From Pedobacter jejuensis (GTDB taxonomy: Bacteria > Bacteroidota > Bacteroidia > Sphingobacteriales > Sphingobacteriaceae): a DNA stretch of 64,000 nt. Where the stretch lies: assembly GCF_003725795.1 (NCBI RefSeq), contig NZ_RBEE01000045.1, positions 219,495 through 283,494 on the forward strand, read 5' to 3'. The position numbers and the translations under genes were made by a program. The notes beneath the pieces are model-generated. The model ran no database searches. It saw only the letters and a program-made list of their open reading frames with translations, and was not told the origin of the DNA. Position 1 is the first letter of the stretch, and each line of letters opens with the position of its first letter. Positions 18,317-27,891 of the stretch are shown one piece after another.

Positions 18317-19348
18317 CTATTTAACCGGATTCCAATCGTCAGTACCTTTTAAAATATTTGTTATCGTGTAATACTTAGCTTCTTTATCTGTTAGTTGCCT
18401 CGACCATTTAACACGAGATTTTGGATTAGCTCCGAGGCCGGTATTTTTATATTCTGCATAAAAGGCTGTTTGCTCTTTATCAGGAAACATGGCATCACCT
18501 TTCCAGGGGTTCCAGCCTTCAGCGACAATGTGGGCTCCCAAATCAGTGTTTAAAAAAACAATTTTTGCATAGGGTCGCCAAGGCCGGCCTAAATAAACTT
18601 TATTCACACCATCGGCTGCGATAAGCTTGCAGTTTAAAAACACAAATCCAAATTTTTGCCTTTGAGAAGTTGCCGCAGCTGTGATGTATGAATTAGTTAA
18701 ACTTTTAATCGTACACCTTTCAAAAACCGCAGTTGCTTTGCCGAAAATAAAATCTGTTGTCCCTTCGATATAACAATTGTTGTAAAACTGCCGACTATTT
18801 TCAGTCGCAGGAAATAATGTATCCTGATTACCTGAAATTCTGCAATTGTTGGCAATAAATCTGTCACCTTCAACATGCAATGCAACTGCCTGACCAACCC
18901 TCCCAGCCGAATTTATTATTGTTAAATTCTCCATTGATACATCATCAGCCTGAACCAATACAGTGAAAGAAGTGTACGTTGTAATCTTATCCAAACCAAA
19001 ACCATCTTTGCCTCCTGAATTCATCTTTCCTGAAAAATCACCAAAGGTTATAATCGTATGTTCTTTACTTTCGCCGACTAAAGAAATTTCAGTTTTCCAA
19101 GATGGAATAATTATCTTCTCTTGATAAGTTCCATTTTTGATGAAAATTTTAACCTGCACCTCACCTAAATCGCGGATGGAATTAACTGCTTCCTGAATGG
19201 TTCGATAATTGCCTTTACCGTTTTTATCAACTGTAATTTCTGTAGGATAAACTTTACTTTGGGCATTTGCTTCAGGATAAAAGCAGATTACACAAAGCAA
19301 TAAAATGATTGTTGATCGAGAAAGTAAAAGGGTTAAATTATTTTGCAT
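18317..19348 (-). CDS. Pectinesterase, carbohydrate esterase family 8 (second copy)
   Basis: A 343-residue secreted CE8 enzyme. The start is set at 19348 (MQNNLTLLL) rather than the in-frame ATG at 19369, because the shorter form begins directly with a signal peptide ending near EANAQ. In this numbering Gln153 (GQAVAL), Gln175-Asp176 (NQDTLF), Asp199 (TDFIFG) and Arg255/Trp257 (LGRPWRP) are the catalytic and binding residues. It differs considerably from the copy at 1817, so it is not a recent duplicate and may prefer a different methylation pattern. It is followed immediately by the CE12 gene. Confidence 0.93.
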   Translation of the reverse strand: MQNNLTLLLSRSTIILLLCVICFYPEANAQSKVYPTEITVDKNGKGNYRTIQEAVNSIRDLGEVQVKIFIKNGTYQEKIIIPSWKTEISLVGESKEHTIITFGDFSGKMNSGGKDGFGLDKITTYTSFTVLVQADDVSMENLTIINSAGRVGQAVALHVEGDRFIANNCRISGNQDTLFPATENSRQFYNNCYIEGTTDFIFGKATAVFERCTIKSLTNSYITAAATSQRQKFGFVFLNCKLIAADGVNKVYLGRPWRPYAKIVFLNTDLGAHIVAEGWNPWKGDAMFPDKEQTAFYAEYKNTGLGANPKSRVKWSRQLTDKEAKYYTITNILKGTDDWNPVK

Positions 19349-19386
19349 CGGTGGCGGTTTGTGAAGCAATTTACTAATTTTCGAAC

Positions 19387-19422
19387 ATGCAAAAGGACGA
19401 TAATTACATCGTCCTTTTGCAT
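19387..19422 (-). terminator. Terminator after susD
   Basis: A 15-bp perfect stem (ATGCAAAAGGACGAT with its complement) and a 6-nt AT-rich loop lie about 20 bp past the susD stop on the minus strand and before the CE8/CE12 unit. The U-tract is weak, so partial read-through into CE8 is possible. Confidence 0.65.
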
Positions 19423-19442
19423 AAAATTTTGTTTATAATCTA

Positions 19443-21233
19443 TTAATAGCCATATAACTGTCCTCCTAGTTTAGGGTTTGCGTCAATTACAGATTGTGGT
19501 AATGGCAATAATTCGCTTTTATTTGGCGTAAAAGCAATAGAATAATAGGTTAATAATGTTGTGTTTATGGTTGTAGCACTCCAAGCAACACTTGCCGAAC
19601 CAGCTGGTGCAGCTGGAGCAGGTGTGTAAAAAGAATTTAACCACACAACAGTAGCTTGATTGGGTGTGTAATACATAGTTGCTGGTAAGGTGTTGTATGG
19701 AGCTGCTTTTGCTGCCATCAATGCTAAATTAGCCTTTGTTTCAGCAATTTTAGTAGCCAATAAATTCCACCTGATTAAGTCGTACTTTCTAATTCCTTCT
19801 CCACCAAACTCTAACTGACGTTCTTTCACAATGGCATTAAAAAACCCATTATAATCTGATGGTGTTGTTCCTATAAGTGCAGCGTTTCCGCCAAAACCAC
19901 GTGTTCTTACCTGTTCGAATGCCGCCTTGGCCGCTGCCGTAGGACCAGAATTTAATTCGTTATCAGCCTCGGCAAACATCAACAATACATCAGAAAAGCG
20001 GATTACTGGCCAGTTTACACCAAAATATTGTGCAGCACTTGTCGTAACCGAAGGTACTTGCCAATCTCTTCTAAATTTACCATCGAGCATGGTTACTAAC
20101 GTACGAGGACGCAAAGTCAAATCCAAGTTAATATCGTATGGCGCACAAGTTACATCGCGTCGTCTATCATTTGCATCAAATGCATAAAAATAGGTTGGTA
20201 AAATGGTTAAGGCCGCGTTACCAACGGCAGTTGTACCAGGTGTTGCAACTGTGAATTGCCTTGGACCATTATAATAACCCAATTTACTATCTCCAACACC
20301 AGAACTTCCGCCGGTCATACCAACTTCCCAAATTACTTCTCCGTTTGGTTCGAATCGGTGCGCATTTACCCCATCTTTAAATACCGACTGAAAACTCGGA
20401 TTCAATTTATGGTCTGCTCTTGCCATTACAATTGCACACTCATCTTTAGCAATTTGATAAAACGTTTTGTAATCTGCATTACGTTTCATTGTTCTATCTT
20501 GTCTTAATGAATATCCACCTCTAAACATCGCATATCTCGCACGTAAAGCTCTCACAGCACCCTGACTAATTCTATCACTTGTTACCGATGATTCTGAGCG
20601 CCATGGAACCAATGGTGCGGCAATGGCTAAATCTCTGATAATTTGATTGTAAATTGTATCACGGTTGGTTCTACCATTGTACGGATCGGTTACATTAATG
20701 GATGAAGTAAACTGAGCCGGAACATCGCCCCAATTTCTCACTACTTCGAAATAAAACTGAGCTCTCAAAGCTAAAGCTTCGCCATAAAGTCTTCTTAATT
20801 CCTTTTGATCAGCTGCGCTACCGCTGGTATAAGCCTCCATTTTAGGGATGTTATCAATACAAATATTTGCTCTTTCAATACCAACATAAAGCTGATTAAA
20901 TGGCCCGGCTAACTGTGTATTTGCTGGCTGCACATTGTAATGTGCAATATCTCTCCGTTCATTATCCGGATAAGGTGTACCACCCTGACCCATCATTTCA
21001 TCGCTATCGTATGGATAGTACATACTTAAACGGATACCATAACCTTGGTCGCCACCTAAAGATGAATACACACCCAACAATGCTTTTTGTGCGTTGGTAA
21101 CATTGCTAAAAACATAATCATTACCGAAAGATGAGATGGGTTCTACTTCTAAAAATTTCTTACAGGAAGATATTGTGAAGATGCTTGCGGTGATAAAAAA
21201 GCCGCTTATAATAAGTTTGATATTAGTTTTCAT
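19443..21233 (-). CDS. SusD/RagB-like outer-membrane glycan-binding lipoprotein
   Basis: A 596-residue surface lipoprotein that caps the SusC-like channel and captures oligosaccharides. The lipobox ISSC places the lipidated Cys at residue 24 (CKKFLEVEP). Typical features of the family follow: LEVEPISSFG after the Cys, TPR-like helices with ALLGVYSSLGG and EALALRAQFYFEVVRNWGDVP, and the C-terminal VRTRGFGGN...ERQLEFGGEGIRKYDLIRW block. It lies 17 bp after the SusC gene. Its carbohydrate is inferred to be pectic from the locus. Confidence 0.94.
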   Translation of the reverse strand: MKTNIKLIISGFFITASIFTISSCKKFLEVEPISSFGNDYVFSNVTNAQKALLGVYSSLGGDQGYGIRLSMYYPYDSDEMMGQGGTPYPDNERRDIAHYNVQPANTQLAGPFNQLYVGIERANICIDNIPKMEAYTSGSAADQKELRRLYGEALALRAQFYFEVVRNWGDVPAQFTSSINVTDPYNGRTNRDTIYNQIIRDLAIAAPLVPWRSESSVTSDRISQGAVRALRARYAMFRGGYSLRQDRTMKRNADYKTFYQIAKDECAIVMARADHKLNPSFQSVFKDGVNAHRFEPNGEVIWEVGMTGGSSGVGDSKLGYYNGPRQFTVATPGTTAVGNAALTILPTYFYAFDANDRRRDVTCAPYDINLDLTLRPRTLVTMLDGKFRRDWQVPSVTTSAAQYFGVNWPVIRFSDVLLMFAEADNELNSGPTAAAKAAFEQVRTRGFGGNAALIGTTPSDYNGFFNAIVKERQLEFGGEGIRKYDLIRWNLLATKIAETKANLALMAAKAAPYNTLPATMYYTPNQATVVWLNSFYTPAPAAPAGSASVAWSATTINTTLLTYYSIAFTPNKSELLPLPQSVIDANPKLGGQLYGY

Positions 21234-21250
21234 TGTTGCTCTAATTAATG

Positions 21251-24200
21251 TTATAGCGTAAAATTAAGTCCGAAAATAAATGCCCTGCTTCTAGGATAAG
21301 CAGAATAATCTACACCAGGAGTTGTACCTGTTGAGCGACGGGTGTTAACTTCCGGGTCGTAACCTGAGTAGTTTGTGAAAACCGCCAGATTATTAACAGT
21401 TGCATATAATCGCATTCTATTTATTTTAAACTTTCTTAATAAATTTTCTGGCAAGGTGTATCCCAGGGTAATGTTATTGATTCTTAAAAATGAACCGTCT
21501 TCTACTGCATAAGAATTTACAAAGAATGAACTGTTACTGGTTAACGGGCTCCACAATGTTGCATTTGCATTTAGGGCAGCCAATTCTGTTGGGTCTGTTA
21601 CCACCACACCTTGGTCGTTAACATTTCTCCATCGGCCATTCATGGTTGCAAGCAAATTTCCATTTGGTGTATAACCACTTGTAAATTCGAGCTTGTTGGC
21701 ATTTAACACATCGTTGCCAACCTGAAAGTTCACGAATACATTCAAATCCCAATTTTTATAGGTGAAAGACTGATTAAAACCACCTGTAAATTTCGGATTC
21801 GCATCACCAATAATGGTTCGGTCGTTCGTAATATCAACAACTCCATCTCCATTTAAATCTTTAAATTTAATAACGCCTGGTTTTGGGGTTAATGAAGTTA
21901 CGCTTGAGTTATTTGGCACGCCTTGTTTTAAAGTGTAAACTCCGTTTGCGTAGTTAAAGTCTTCTATTTTATAAAAACCATCGTTAACCAAACCATACAT
22001 TTTACCAACTGCCTGGCCAACTGCAACCTGATAATCTGCAGGCACGTTTGTTCCAGCCCAACCAGAATTAATCAAGAAAGATTTTTGGAATTCGCCCAGG
22101 CTTTCAACTTTGTTTTTATTAAATGAGATGTTAAAGTTTGTTGACCACGAGAAGTTTTTAGTTTGAACCGGGGTACCATTAATTTGGAATTCAATTCCCT
22201 TATTGCTTGTTGAACCTATGTTTTGTAATTGAAACGCATAACCACTTGTAGATGGGAAAGGATTGTTTACCAAAAGCCCTTTGGTTTTATTGCTATACAA
22301 ATCAACGGTGAACTGCAATCTGTTATTTAAAAACCCTGCATCTAAACCAATGTTTCTTGATACCGTAGTTTCCCATTTCAAATTAGGATTTGCCAATTCC
22401 GTAGCTACCAATGCAGTAACCAAAGTGTTGTTTATATCGTAAAATGCATTTGGTTTAAACTGTGTAGTGTACAAGAAATCGGATATACGATTGTTACCAG
22501 CTTCACCATAACTCACCCTAAATTTTAAATCATTTAAGCGAATTGAAGTTTTAAGGTTTTCCATAAATTTCTCATCAGAAATTCTCCAGGCAACTGAACC
22601 CGATGGAAAGTAACCCCATTTATTGCCTTCAGCGAATTTAGATGAACCATCGGCTCGCATGGTTAAGGTTAATAAATATTTTTTATCGAACGAATAATTA
22701 AACCTACTGAAAACAGAAAATAATCTTGCTGTTAAATCGCTCGATGTAGATGCACCAGCCGGAGTTGTACCCAAGGCCATGTTTGATAATGCCCTTTCTG
22801 CCGTAATCCCGATAGGAAATAATCTGTTTTCGGTAAAGTAAGCCTGCACCTTATCTTGATAAAGTTCTTGCCCAATTAACGCATCAATACTGTGGTGTTT
22901 GCTAAACTCTGTTTTAGAACCCGAATTGGTATATGATATAACATTTGAGTTATTAATGGTTTGACGGTTACTGGTACCGATAGATGCAATTGGCTGAGAT
23001 GAACCTACCAATCTCGATTCATTGGTAATGATATCATTAAAAATATTGGTTCTGTTGTTGCTAAAATCAACACCTAAAGTGCTTTTAAATGAAATTCCTT
23101 TGTAAATGATGTAATTGAAGTAACCGTTAAAATTGGTTACATTGGTAAATACCTTTTTATATTCAGCGTCATTTAATAGCAATGGATTTACCAAAGACAA
23201 ACTATTACCGTTTGTTTCACTTGCGTAATCTGGGTCGTAGGCTAAAATATCCTGTCCTTTTACCAACAATGGACGATATTTTACTGCCTGACGCAATCTG
23301 TTTAAAGATGAAGAGCCTTCACTGCTTGTTCCTGCTCCGTTTACAACCGTATTGTTATAACGAACATTGAAACCAACTTTTAATTTATCATTAAATTTAT
23401 GGTCGAATTTGAAGTTGATTAATTTCCTATCAAAATCTGAAGCGAGCATTACACCATCTTCTGTATTAGAAGTGACACTTAAATTAAAGGTCGATTTTGC
23501 ATCACCACCGGTAACGCTTACATTGTGTGTTTGCATCAAGGCATCACGACCAAATAATTCTTCCTGCCAATCTACAAATGGTACGCTTCTAAAACTTTCT
23601 AAATCGTTAAATGTGCCATAATAGCCTGCGTATAAACTTTCGCTTGTTGCATTTCCGCGACTAGCTTCGTACTGATATTTAACAAAATCGTAAGGATTCA
23701 TTACTTCCAGTTTGTTAGCCAACTGCCTGAAACCCACCAAACCATTGTAATTTATGGTGGTTTTCATTTCTCGTCCACCTTTTGTTGTAATTAATACCAC
23801 ACCATTTGCACCACGAGAACCGTAAATTGCGGTTGCAGATGCATCTTTTAAAACATCAATACTTTCAATATCCTGAGGTGATAAAACCGAAAGCGCATTT
23901 TCTACCTGCACACCATCCACAACGTATAATGGCGTATTATCCTGAGTGATAGAACCGCCACCACGAACCCTAATTTGTGCACTTGCATTTGGCGTTCCTT
24001 CTGAAACAGTAATTTGTACACCTGCTAATCTGCCAGAAATGGCTTCTGCAAGCGAGTTATTCGGAATATCTTTTAATTGTTTTGCACCAACTGATGAAAC
24101 GGAACCCGTCAAATCTCGGCGATTTACTGTTGCATAACCGATTGCAACAACTTCATCTAAATCGGTAGCGTTTGATTCTAAAGATATGCGTAAACTGGTT

Positions 24201-24457
24201 TGGCTGCCAATGGTAACTTCTTTAGATTTAAAACCAACATAGTTAAAAATCAAAACTGCTCCTGGCGAAACAGCAATAGAAAACTTTCCATTGTTATCTG
24301 TTTGGGTGCCGGTTTTTGTGCCTTTAATTAAAACACTTACACCTGGAATTGTTTCACCGCCCTGCTCTGAAACCGTGCCACTAACTTGCCTGATTTGGGC
24401 ATTGGTGATTCCAAAGTAAAAAGTAAAAATAGTTAATAAGAGTAAAATTTTGCTCAT
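21251..24457 (-). CDS. SusC/RagA-like TonB-dependent outer-membrane transporter
   Basis: A 1068-residue outer-membrane channel that imports oligosaccharides with energy from TonB. The order is signal peptide (1-20), carboxypeptidase-regulatory-like beta-sandwich (VSGTVSEQGGETIPGVSVLI, ~25-95), TonB-box-like DEVVAIGYATV, plug domain (ISGRLAGVQITVSEG to YGSRGANGVVLITTKGG), then a barrel ending in FIFGLNFTL. It is the first gene of the susCD operon, divergent from the LacI regulator, with two LacI-type operators in the shared 252-bp gap. Confidence 0.95.
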   Translation of the reverse strand: MSKILLLLTIFTFYFGITNAQIRQVSGTVSEQGGETIPGVSVLIKGTKTGTQTDNNGKFSIAVSPGAVLIFNYVGFKSKEVTIGSQTSLRISLESNATDLDEVVAIGYATVNRRDLTGSVSSVGAKQLKDIPNNSLAEAISGRLAGVQITVSEGTPNASAQIRVRGGGSITQDNTPLYVVDGVQVENALSVLSPQDIESIDVLKDASATAIYGSRGANGVVLITTKGGREMKTTINYNGLVGFRQLANKLEVMNPYDFVKYQYEASRGNATSESLYAGYYGTFNDLESFRSVPFVDWQEELFGRDALMQTHNVSVTGGDAKSTFNLSVTSNTEDGVMLASDFDRKLINFKFDHKFNDKLKVGFNVRYNNTVVNGAGTSSEGSSSLNRLRQAVKYRPLLVKGQDILAYDPDYASETNGNSLSLVNPLLLNDAEYKKVFTNVTNFNGYFNYIIYKGISFKSTLGVDFSNNRTNIFNDIITNESRLVGSSQPIASIGTSNRQTINNSNVISYTNSGSKTEFSKHHSIDALIGQELYQDKVQAYFTENRLFPIGITAERALSNMALGTTPAGASTSSDLTARLFSVFSRFNYSFDKKYLLTLTMRADGSSKFAEGNKWGYFPSGSVAWRISDEKFMENLKTSIRLNDLKFRVSYGEAGNNRISDFLYTTQFKPNAFYDINNTLVTALVATELANPNLKWETTVSRNIGLDAGFLNNRLQFTVDLYSNKTKGLLVNNPFPSTSGYAFQLQNIGSTSNKGIEFQINGTPVQTKNFSWSTNFNISFNKNKVESLGEFQKSFLINSGWAGTNVPADYQVAVGQAVGKMYGLVNDGFYKIEDFNYANGVYTLKQGVPNNSSVTSLTPKPGVIKFKDLNGDGVVDITNDRTIIGDANPKFTGGFNQSFTYKNWDLNVFVNFQVGNDVLNANKLEFTSGYTPNGNLLATMNGRWRNVNDQGVVVTDPTELAALNANATLWSPLTSNSSFFVNSYAVEDGSFLRINNITLGYTLPENLLRKFKINRMRLYATVNNLAVFTNYSGYDPEVNTRRSTGTTPGVDYSAYPRSRAFIFGLNFTL

Positions 24458-24482
24458 AGCATCTTGAATTGGGATTTTTAAT

Positions 24483-24500
24483 CATGCAATCGCTTACATG
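24483..24500. promoter_or_regulatory. LacI-family operator, near-perfect palindrome, upstream of susC
   Basis: CATGCAATCGCTTACATG matches the LacI-family consensus TGNAANCGNTTNCA (24485-24498) at every fixed position, and its outer CATG arms are symmetric. It lies 26 bp upstream of the susC start. Two copies of GTAGAATATT follow at 24500-24509 and 24522-24531, 22 bp apart, which could be additional contact sites or part of the promoter. Confidence 0.65.
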
Positions 24501-24610
24501 TAGAATATTATTTTTAGTTAAGTAGAATATTCTGTGTTAATATTTGGTTGTATGGTGTAACAATTTTACAAACTAAAAATGGCTTGAAACTGCTTTTAGC
24601 TAAAAAACTG

Positions 24611-24624
24611 TGCAATCGTTCCCA
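24611..24624 (+). promoter_or_regulatory. LacI-family operator upstream of the lacI-type gene
   Basis: TGCAATCGTTCCCA matches TGNAANCGNTTNCA at 9 of 10 fixed positions. With its flank it is identical over 15 bases to the site before the GH43/pectinesterase pair. It lies 86 bp before the regulator ATG, so autoregulation is plausible as well as control of susC. Confidence 0.6.
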
Positions 24625-24709
24625 AAAACGTATTTCAGACGCTTATTAAAAATAGCCTTTAAATAGCCCTAAACATATATTTTTCGTAACTTGGGTGCAA
24701 GTTCATAAA

Positions 24710-25744
24710 ATGAGATTTGAAACATCAACCATAAAAGATATTGCTAAAGCTTTAGGACTTTCTACTTCTACAGTTTCCAGAGCCTTAAGAGATCGTTACG
24801 AGATTAGTGATGAAACCAAAAAAGTTGTTTTAGCTTATGCAGAGAAGGTAAATTACAGAGCAAACCCGATTGCCCGCAGCTTAAAAGAAAGAAGAAGCTA
24901 TTCCATTGGTATTATTGTAAGTGAAATTGCAAACAATTTTTTCTCTCAGGTGATAAACGGAATCGAATCCATTGCTTACGCCAGAGATTATCATGTAATT
25001 ATCGCTCAAAGTCATGAATCACATAAACAGGAAAAATTAAACGTAGAACATCTTGCATCCCGTTCTATTGATGGGCTGTTAATTGCCTTATCATCAGAAA
25101 CGCAGGATATTGATTATTTAAGGGATTTATATGGAAAAGGATTGCCTATTGTATTTTTCGATAGAGTGCCCGATAACTTTGAAACACACAAAGTAATTGC
25201 CAACAATTTTAAAGGTTCATTTGACGCCACAGAACACCTTATTTTATCAGGCAAAAAAGTTATTGCGCACCTTACCAGCTCCGAAACATTATCGAACACG
25301 AAAGAAAGACTAGAAGGATATAAAGCTGCATTGGCAAAATACCACATCGAATTTAATCCCGAAATTGTAAAATATTGCCAGCATGGCGGTATGCACAACA
25401 TAGAATTGGAACAAGCAGTTAAAGAACTTTTACCACTTAAACCTGATGGCATTTTTATTTCGAGCGATAGATTAACAACAGGCTGCATAATGGCCCTTAA
25501 AAAAACCAATCCGGAAGTTGCTCATAAAATTGCTATTGCAGGTTTCACAAATTCCAATTTAGTGGAACTTTTCAGTCCTTCGCTAACTTCGGTAAAGCAG
25601 CCCGCTTTCGAAATTGGGCAGGTTGCTACAGAGCTATTAATTTCTATGATTGAAGCGAAAAGACCTGTTACCGAATTTGAAACCAGGGTTTTAGATACAG
25701 AACTGGTTAAAATGCAGAAAATGCTAGGCAATCGGTTTTTGTAA
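24710..25744 (+). CDS. LacI-family transcriptional regulator, probable pectin/galacturonate regulator
   Basis: A 344-residue regulator. The ATG at 24710 is preferred to an in-frame GTG at 24695 because TIKDIAKALG should sit a few residues from the N-terminus. The LacI helix-turn-helix spans about 6-28 (IKDIAKALGLSTSTVSRALR) with the hinge at YRANPIARSLKERRS. A periplasmic-binding-protein-like sensor domain follows (IGIIVSEIANNFFSQVINGIE, FISSDRLTTGCIMAL, LTSVKQPAFEIGQVA). It is divergent from susC, and matching operators at several promoters between 1.6 and 24.6 kb suggest that it controls the whole locus. The inducer is probably a uronate or pathway intermediate, by inference. Confidence 0.92.
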   Translation: MRFETSTIKDIAKALGLSTSTVSRALRDRYEISDETKKVVLAYAEKVNYRANPIARSLKERRSYSIGIIVSEIANNFFSQVINGIESIAYARDYHVIIAQSHESHKQEKLNVEHLASRSIDGLLIALSSETQDIDYLRDLYGKGLPIVFFDRVPDNFETHKVIANNFKGSFDATEHLILSGKKVIAHLTSSETLSNTKERLEGYKAALAKYHIEFNPEIVKYCQHGGMHNIELEQAVKELLPLKPDGIFISSDRLTTGCIMALKKTNPEVAHKIAIAGFTNSNLVELFSPSLTSVKQPAFEIGQVATELLISMIEAKRPVTEFETRVLDTELVKMQKMLGNRFL

Positions 25745-25799
25745 ATAACTGCAAAGTCGATCGAAGCGATATTCCATTTAACATTCCCTCGCTTTTAAT

Positions 25800-25807
25800 T
25801 ACCTTTG
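25800..25807 (+). promoter_or_regulatory. Bacteroidota -7 promoter element (TAnnTTTG)
   Basis: TACCTTTG is a perfect match to the Bacteroidota -7 consensus and lies only 4 bp before the ATG at 25812. Transcription would therefore start at or near the ATG, giving a leaderless or nearly leaderless mRNA. No clear -33 element was seen. Confidence 0.5.
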
Positions 25808-25811
25808 CCAA

Positions 25812-26996
25812 ATGGTAGAAATCATATTAAAAAAGGGCAAAGAAAAAGCAGCATTACAAAGGCATCCTTGGGTATTTTCTGGCGCATTAGAAAAAGTTAA
25901 AGGAAAACCAGAAGATGGTGATGTAGTAAAAGTATTTGCTTTTGATAATGAATTTTTAGCCTACGGATATTTCAATAGTAATTCTAGAGTAGCAGTTCGT
26001 TTATTAGAGTGGGATGAAACCCAAACCATTGATAAAAACTGGTATCAAAACCGATTACAGCAAGCCATCGCTTCACGCCAATTTATTTTATCAGAGGATA
26101 CCAATACCTGCCGTTTGGTTTTTTCGGAAGCAGACTTCCTACCAGGTTTAATCGTTGATAAATATGCCAATTTCTTATCGCTTCAAATATTAAGTTCGGG
26201 CATTGAAAAAGTAAAAGCAGATATAGTTGACATTATAAAGGCTGAATTAAATCCAATAGGAATTTTCGACAAAAGCGATGCAACAGCTCGTGGACATGAG
26301 GGTTTACCAATAGAAAATGGTTTACTCTGGGGAGAAAATCCACCCGAATTTTTAGAAGTTAAAGAAAACGGTATTGCATATAACATTAATATCGCCGACG
26401 GACAGAAATCGGGTTTTTATTGTGATCAACGCGATAACAGAAAAATTTTAGCAAGCTACACAAAAGGCAAAAAGGTTTTAGACTGCTTTAGCTACAGTGG
26501 TGGTTTTAGCTTAAATGCATTAGCAAATGGAGCGGCAAATGTTACAAGTGTGGATAGTTCTGCTTTGGCTTTAGAAACGTTAAAACAGAATATAGCATTG
26601 AATAAATTCGATGCAGAGAAAGTCACCTCTATACAATCAGATGTAAACAAGCAATTAAGAGCCTTTAAAGAAACTGGCGAATTGTTTGATGTGATTGTTT
26701 TAGACCCACCTAAATATGCGCCATCTCGTTCTGCTTTGGATAGGGCAGCCAGAGCTTATAAAGATTTAAATCGTTTAGGCATGTTACTGCTGGAAAAAGG
26801 AGGATTGCTTGCAACTTTCTCTTGCTCTGGCGCTGTCGATATAGAAACTTTTAAGCAAATTATCGCTTGGGCTGCACTTGATGCTGGAAGAGAAGTTCAG
26901 ATTATAAAGCAGTTCTGCCAACCTGAAGATCATCCTGTAAGGATATCTTTTTCAGAAGGTGAATATTTAAAAGGTTTGTTGCTTAGGGTTTTGTAG
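25812..26996 (+). CDS. RlmI-like 23S rRNA (cytosine-C5) methyltransferase
   Basis: A 394-residue class I SAM-dependent RNA methyltransferase of the RlmI/YccW family, which makes m5C1962 in 23S rRNA in E. coli. An N-terminal PUA domain (~1-75, KKGKEKAALQRHPWVFSGAL) binds RNA. A SAM-binding motif (VLDCFSYSGGFSLNALANGA), the catalytic LDPPKYAP loop and the FSCSGA cysteine motif follow in the usual order. The gene is monocistronic and unrelated to the pectin locus. Confidence 0.9.
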   Translation: MVEIILKKGKEKAALQRHPWVFSGALEKVKGKPEDGDVVKVFAFDNEFLAYGYFNSNSRVAVRLLEWDETQTIDKNWYQNRLQQAIASRQFILSEDTNTCRLVFSEADFLPGLIVDKYANFLSLQILSSGIEKVKADIVDIIKAELNPIGIFDKSDATARGHEGLPIENGLLWGENPPEFLEVKENGIAYNINIADGQKSGFYCDQRDNRKILASYTKGKKVLDCFSYSGGFSLNALANGAANVTSVDSSALALETLKQNIALNKFDAEKVTSIQSDVNKQLRAFKETGELFDVIVLDPPKYAPSRSALDRAARAYKDLNRLGMLLLEKGGLLATFSCSGAVDIETFKQIIAWAALDAGREVQIIKQFCQPEDHPVRISFSEGEYLKGLLLRVL

Positions 26997-27076
26997 GGAT
27001 TACAACAAGCCTTCGTTTCGAGTACTGATAGCCACTTCGAGCGAAGCCGAGAAATCTTTGTAATTAACAAGAATTT

Positions 27077-27256
27077 AACCTCACCCTATCAAAGTCTTTG
27101 CTTTGGCTAATTTGTGGGTTCCCTCTCCTTGAAGAGAGGGATTAATGGGCAATGGGTTAATACTACAGGTTCAAAGCACTGTATTTCGTTTTTCCTCTCT
27201 TCAAGGAGAGGGATGCGGTTACGTAAAAAACATATAAACTTTCAAAGGGTGAGGTT
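27077..27256. repeat. Inverted-repeat core, copy 1
   Basis: A 180-bp core bounded by 19-bp imperfect inverted ends (AACCTCACCCTATCAAAGT and ACTTTCAAAGGGTGAGGTT). Two internal palindromes, around CTCTCCTTGAAGAGAG and CTCTCTTCAAGGAGAG, are also inverted relative to each other, giving a nested hairpin. Confidence 0.85.
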
Positions 27257-27338
27257 TTATAAGTAGATCGCCCCAGAAACACGGAAGTTGCGTCATTTCG
27301 AGCGAAGCCGAGAAATCTTTGTAATTAGCAATAAATTT

Positions 27339-27519
27339 AACCTCACCCTATCAAAGTCTTTGCTTTGGCTAAATTTGTGGGTTCCCTCTTCTCGAAGAGA
27401 GGGATTAATGGGCAATGGGTTAATACTACAGGTTCAAAGCACTATATTTCGTTTTCCCTCTCTTCAAGGAGAGGGATGCACTTACATACAAAAGCCATAA
27501 ACTTTCAAAGGGTGAGGTT
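27339..27519. repeat. Inverted-repeat core, copy 2
   Basis: A 181-bp core with the same ends as copy 1 and the same internal GGGCAATGGGTTAATACTAC segment. It has a variant inner palindrome with TTCTCGAAGAG. Confidence 0.85.
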
Positions 27520-27611
27520 ATATAAAGAAACAGCCACAGAAACACGGAATCCACGGAGAAGTTGCGTCATTTCGAGCGAAGCCGACCAACCTTGTAATTA
27601 GCAATAAATTT

Positions 27612-27792
27612 AACCTCACCCTATCAAAGTTTTTGCTCTGGATACATTTGTGAGCTCCCTCTCCTCAAAGAGAGGGATTAATGGGCAATGGTATAATACT
27701 ATAGGTTCAAAGCACTATATTTCGTTTTCCCTCTCTTCAAGGAGAGGGATGCACTTACACACAAAAATTAAAAACTTTCAAAGGGTGAGGTT
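27612..27792. repeat. Inverted-repeat core, copy 3
   Basis: A 181-bp core with the same ends; the most diverged copy (GGTATAATACTATAGG inside, CTCCTCAAAGAG in the first palindrome). Its leader is also altered, GCCGACCAACC instead of GCCGAGAAATC. Confidence 0.85.
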
Positions 27793-27891
27793 ATACACAG
27801 AAACAAGGAATTGCCACAGAAACACAGAATCCACAGAGAAGTTGCGTCATTTCGAGCGAAGCCGAGAAATCTTTGTGACTAGTAAGAATTT

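Noticed and set aside
20341..20370. tRNA T-loop-like sequence GGTTCGAATC
   Set aside because: It lies within the susD coding frame and has no acceptor or anticodon stem around it; no tRNA was found anywhere in the window.
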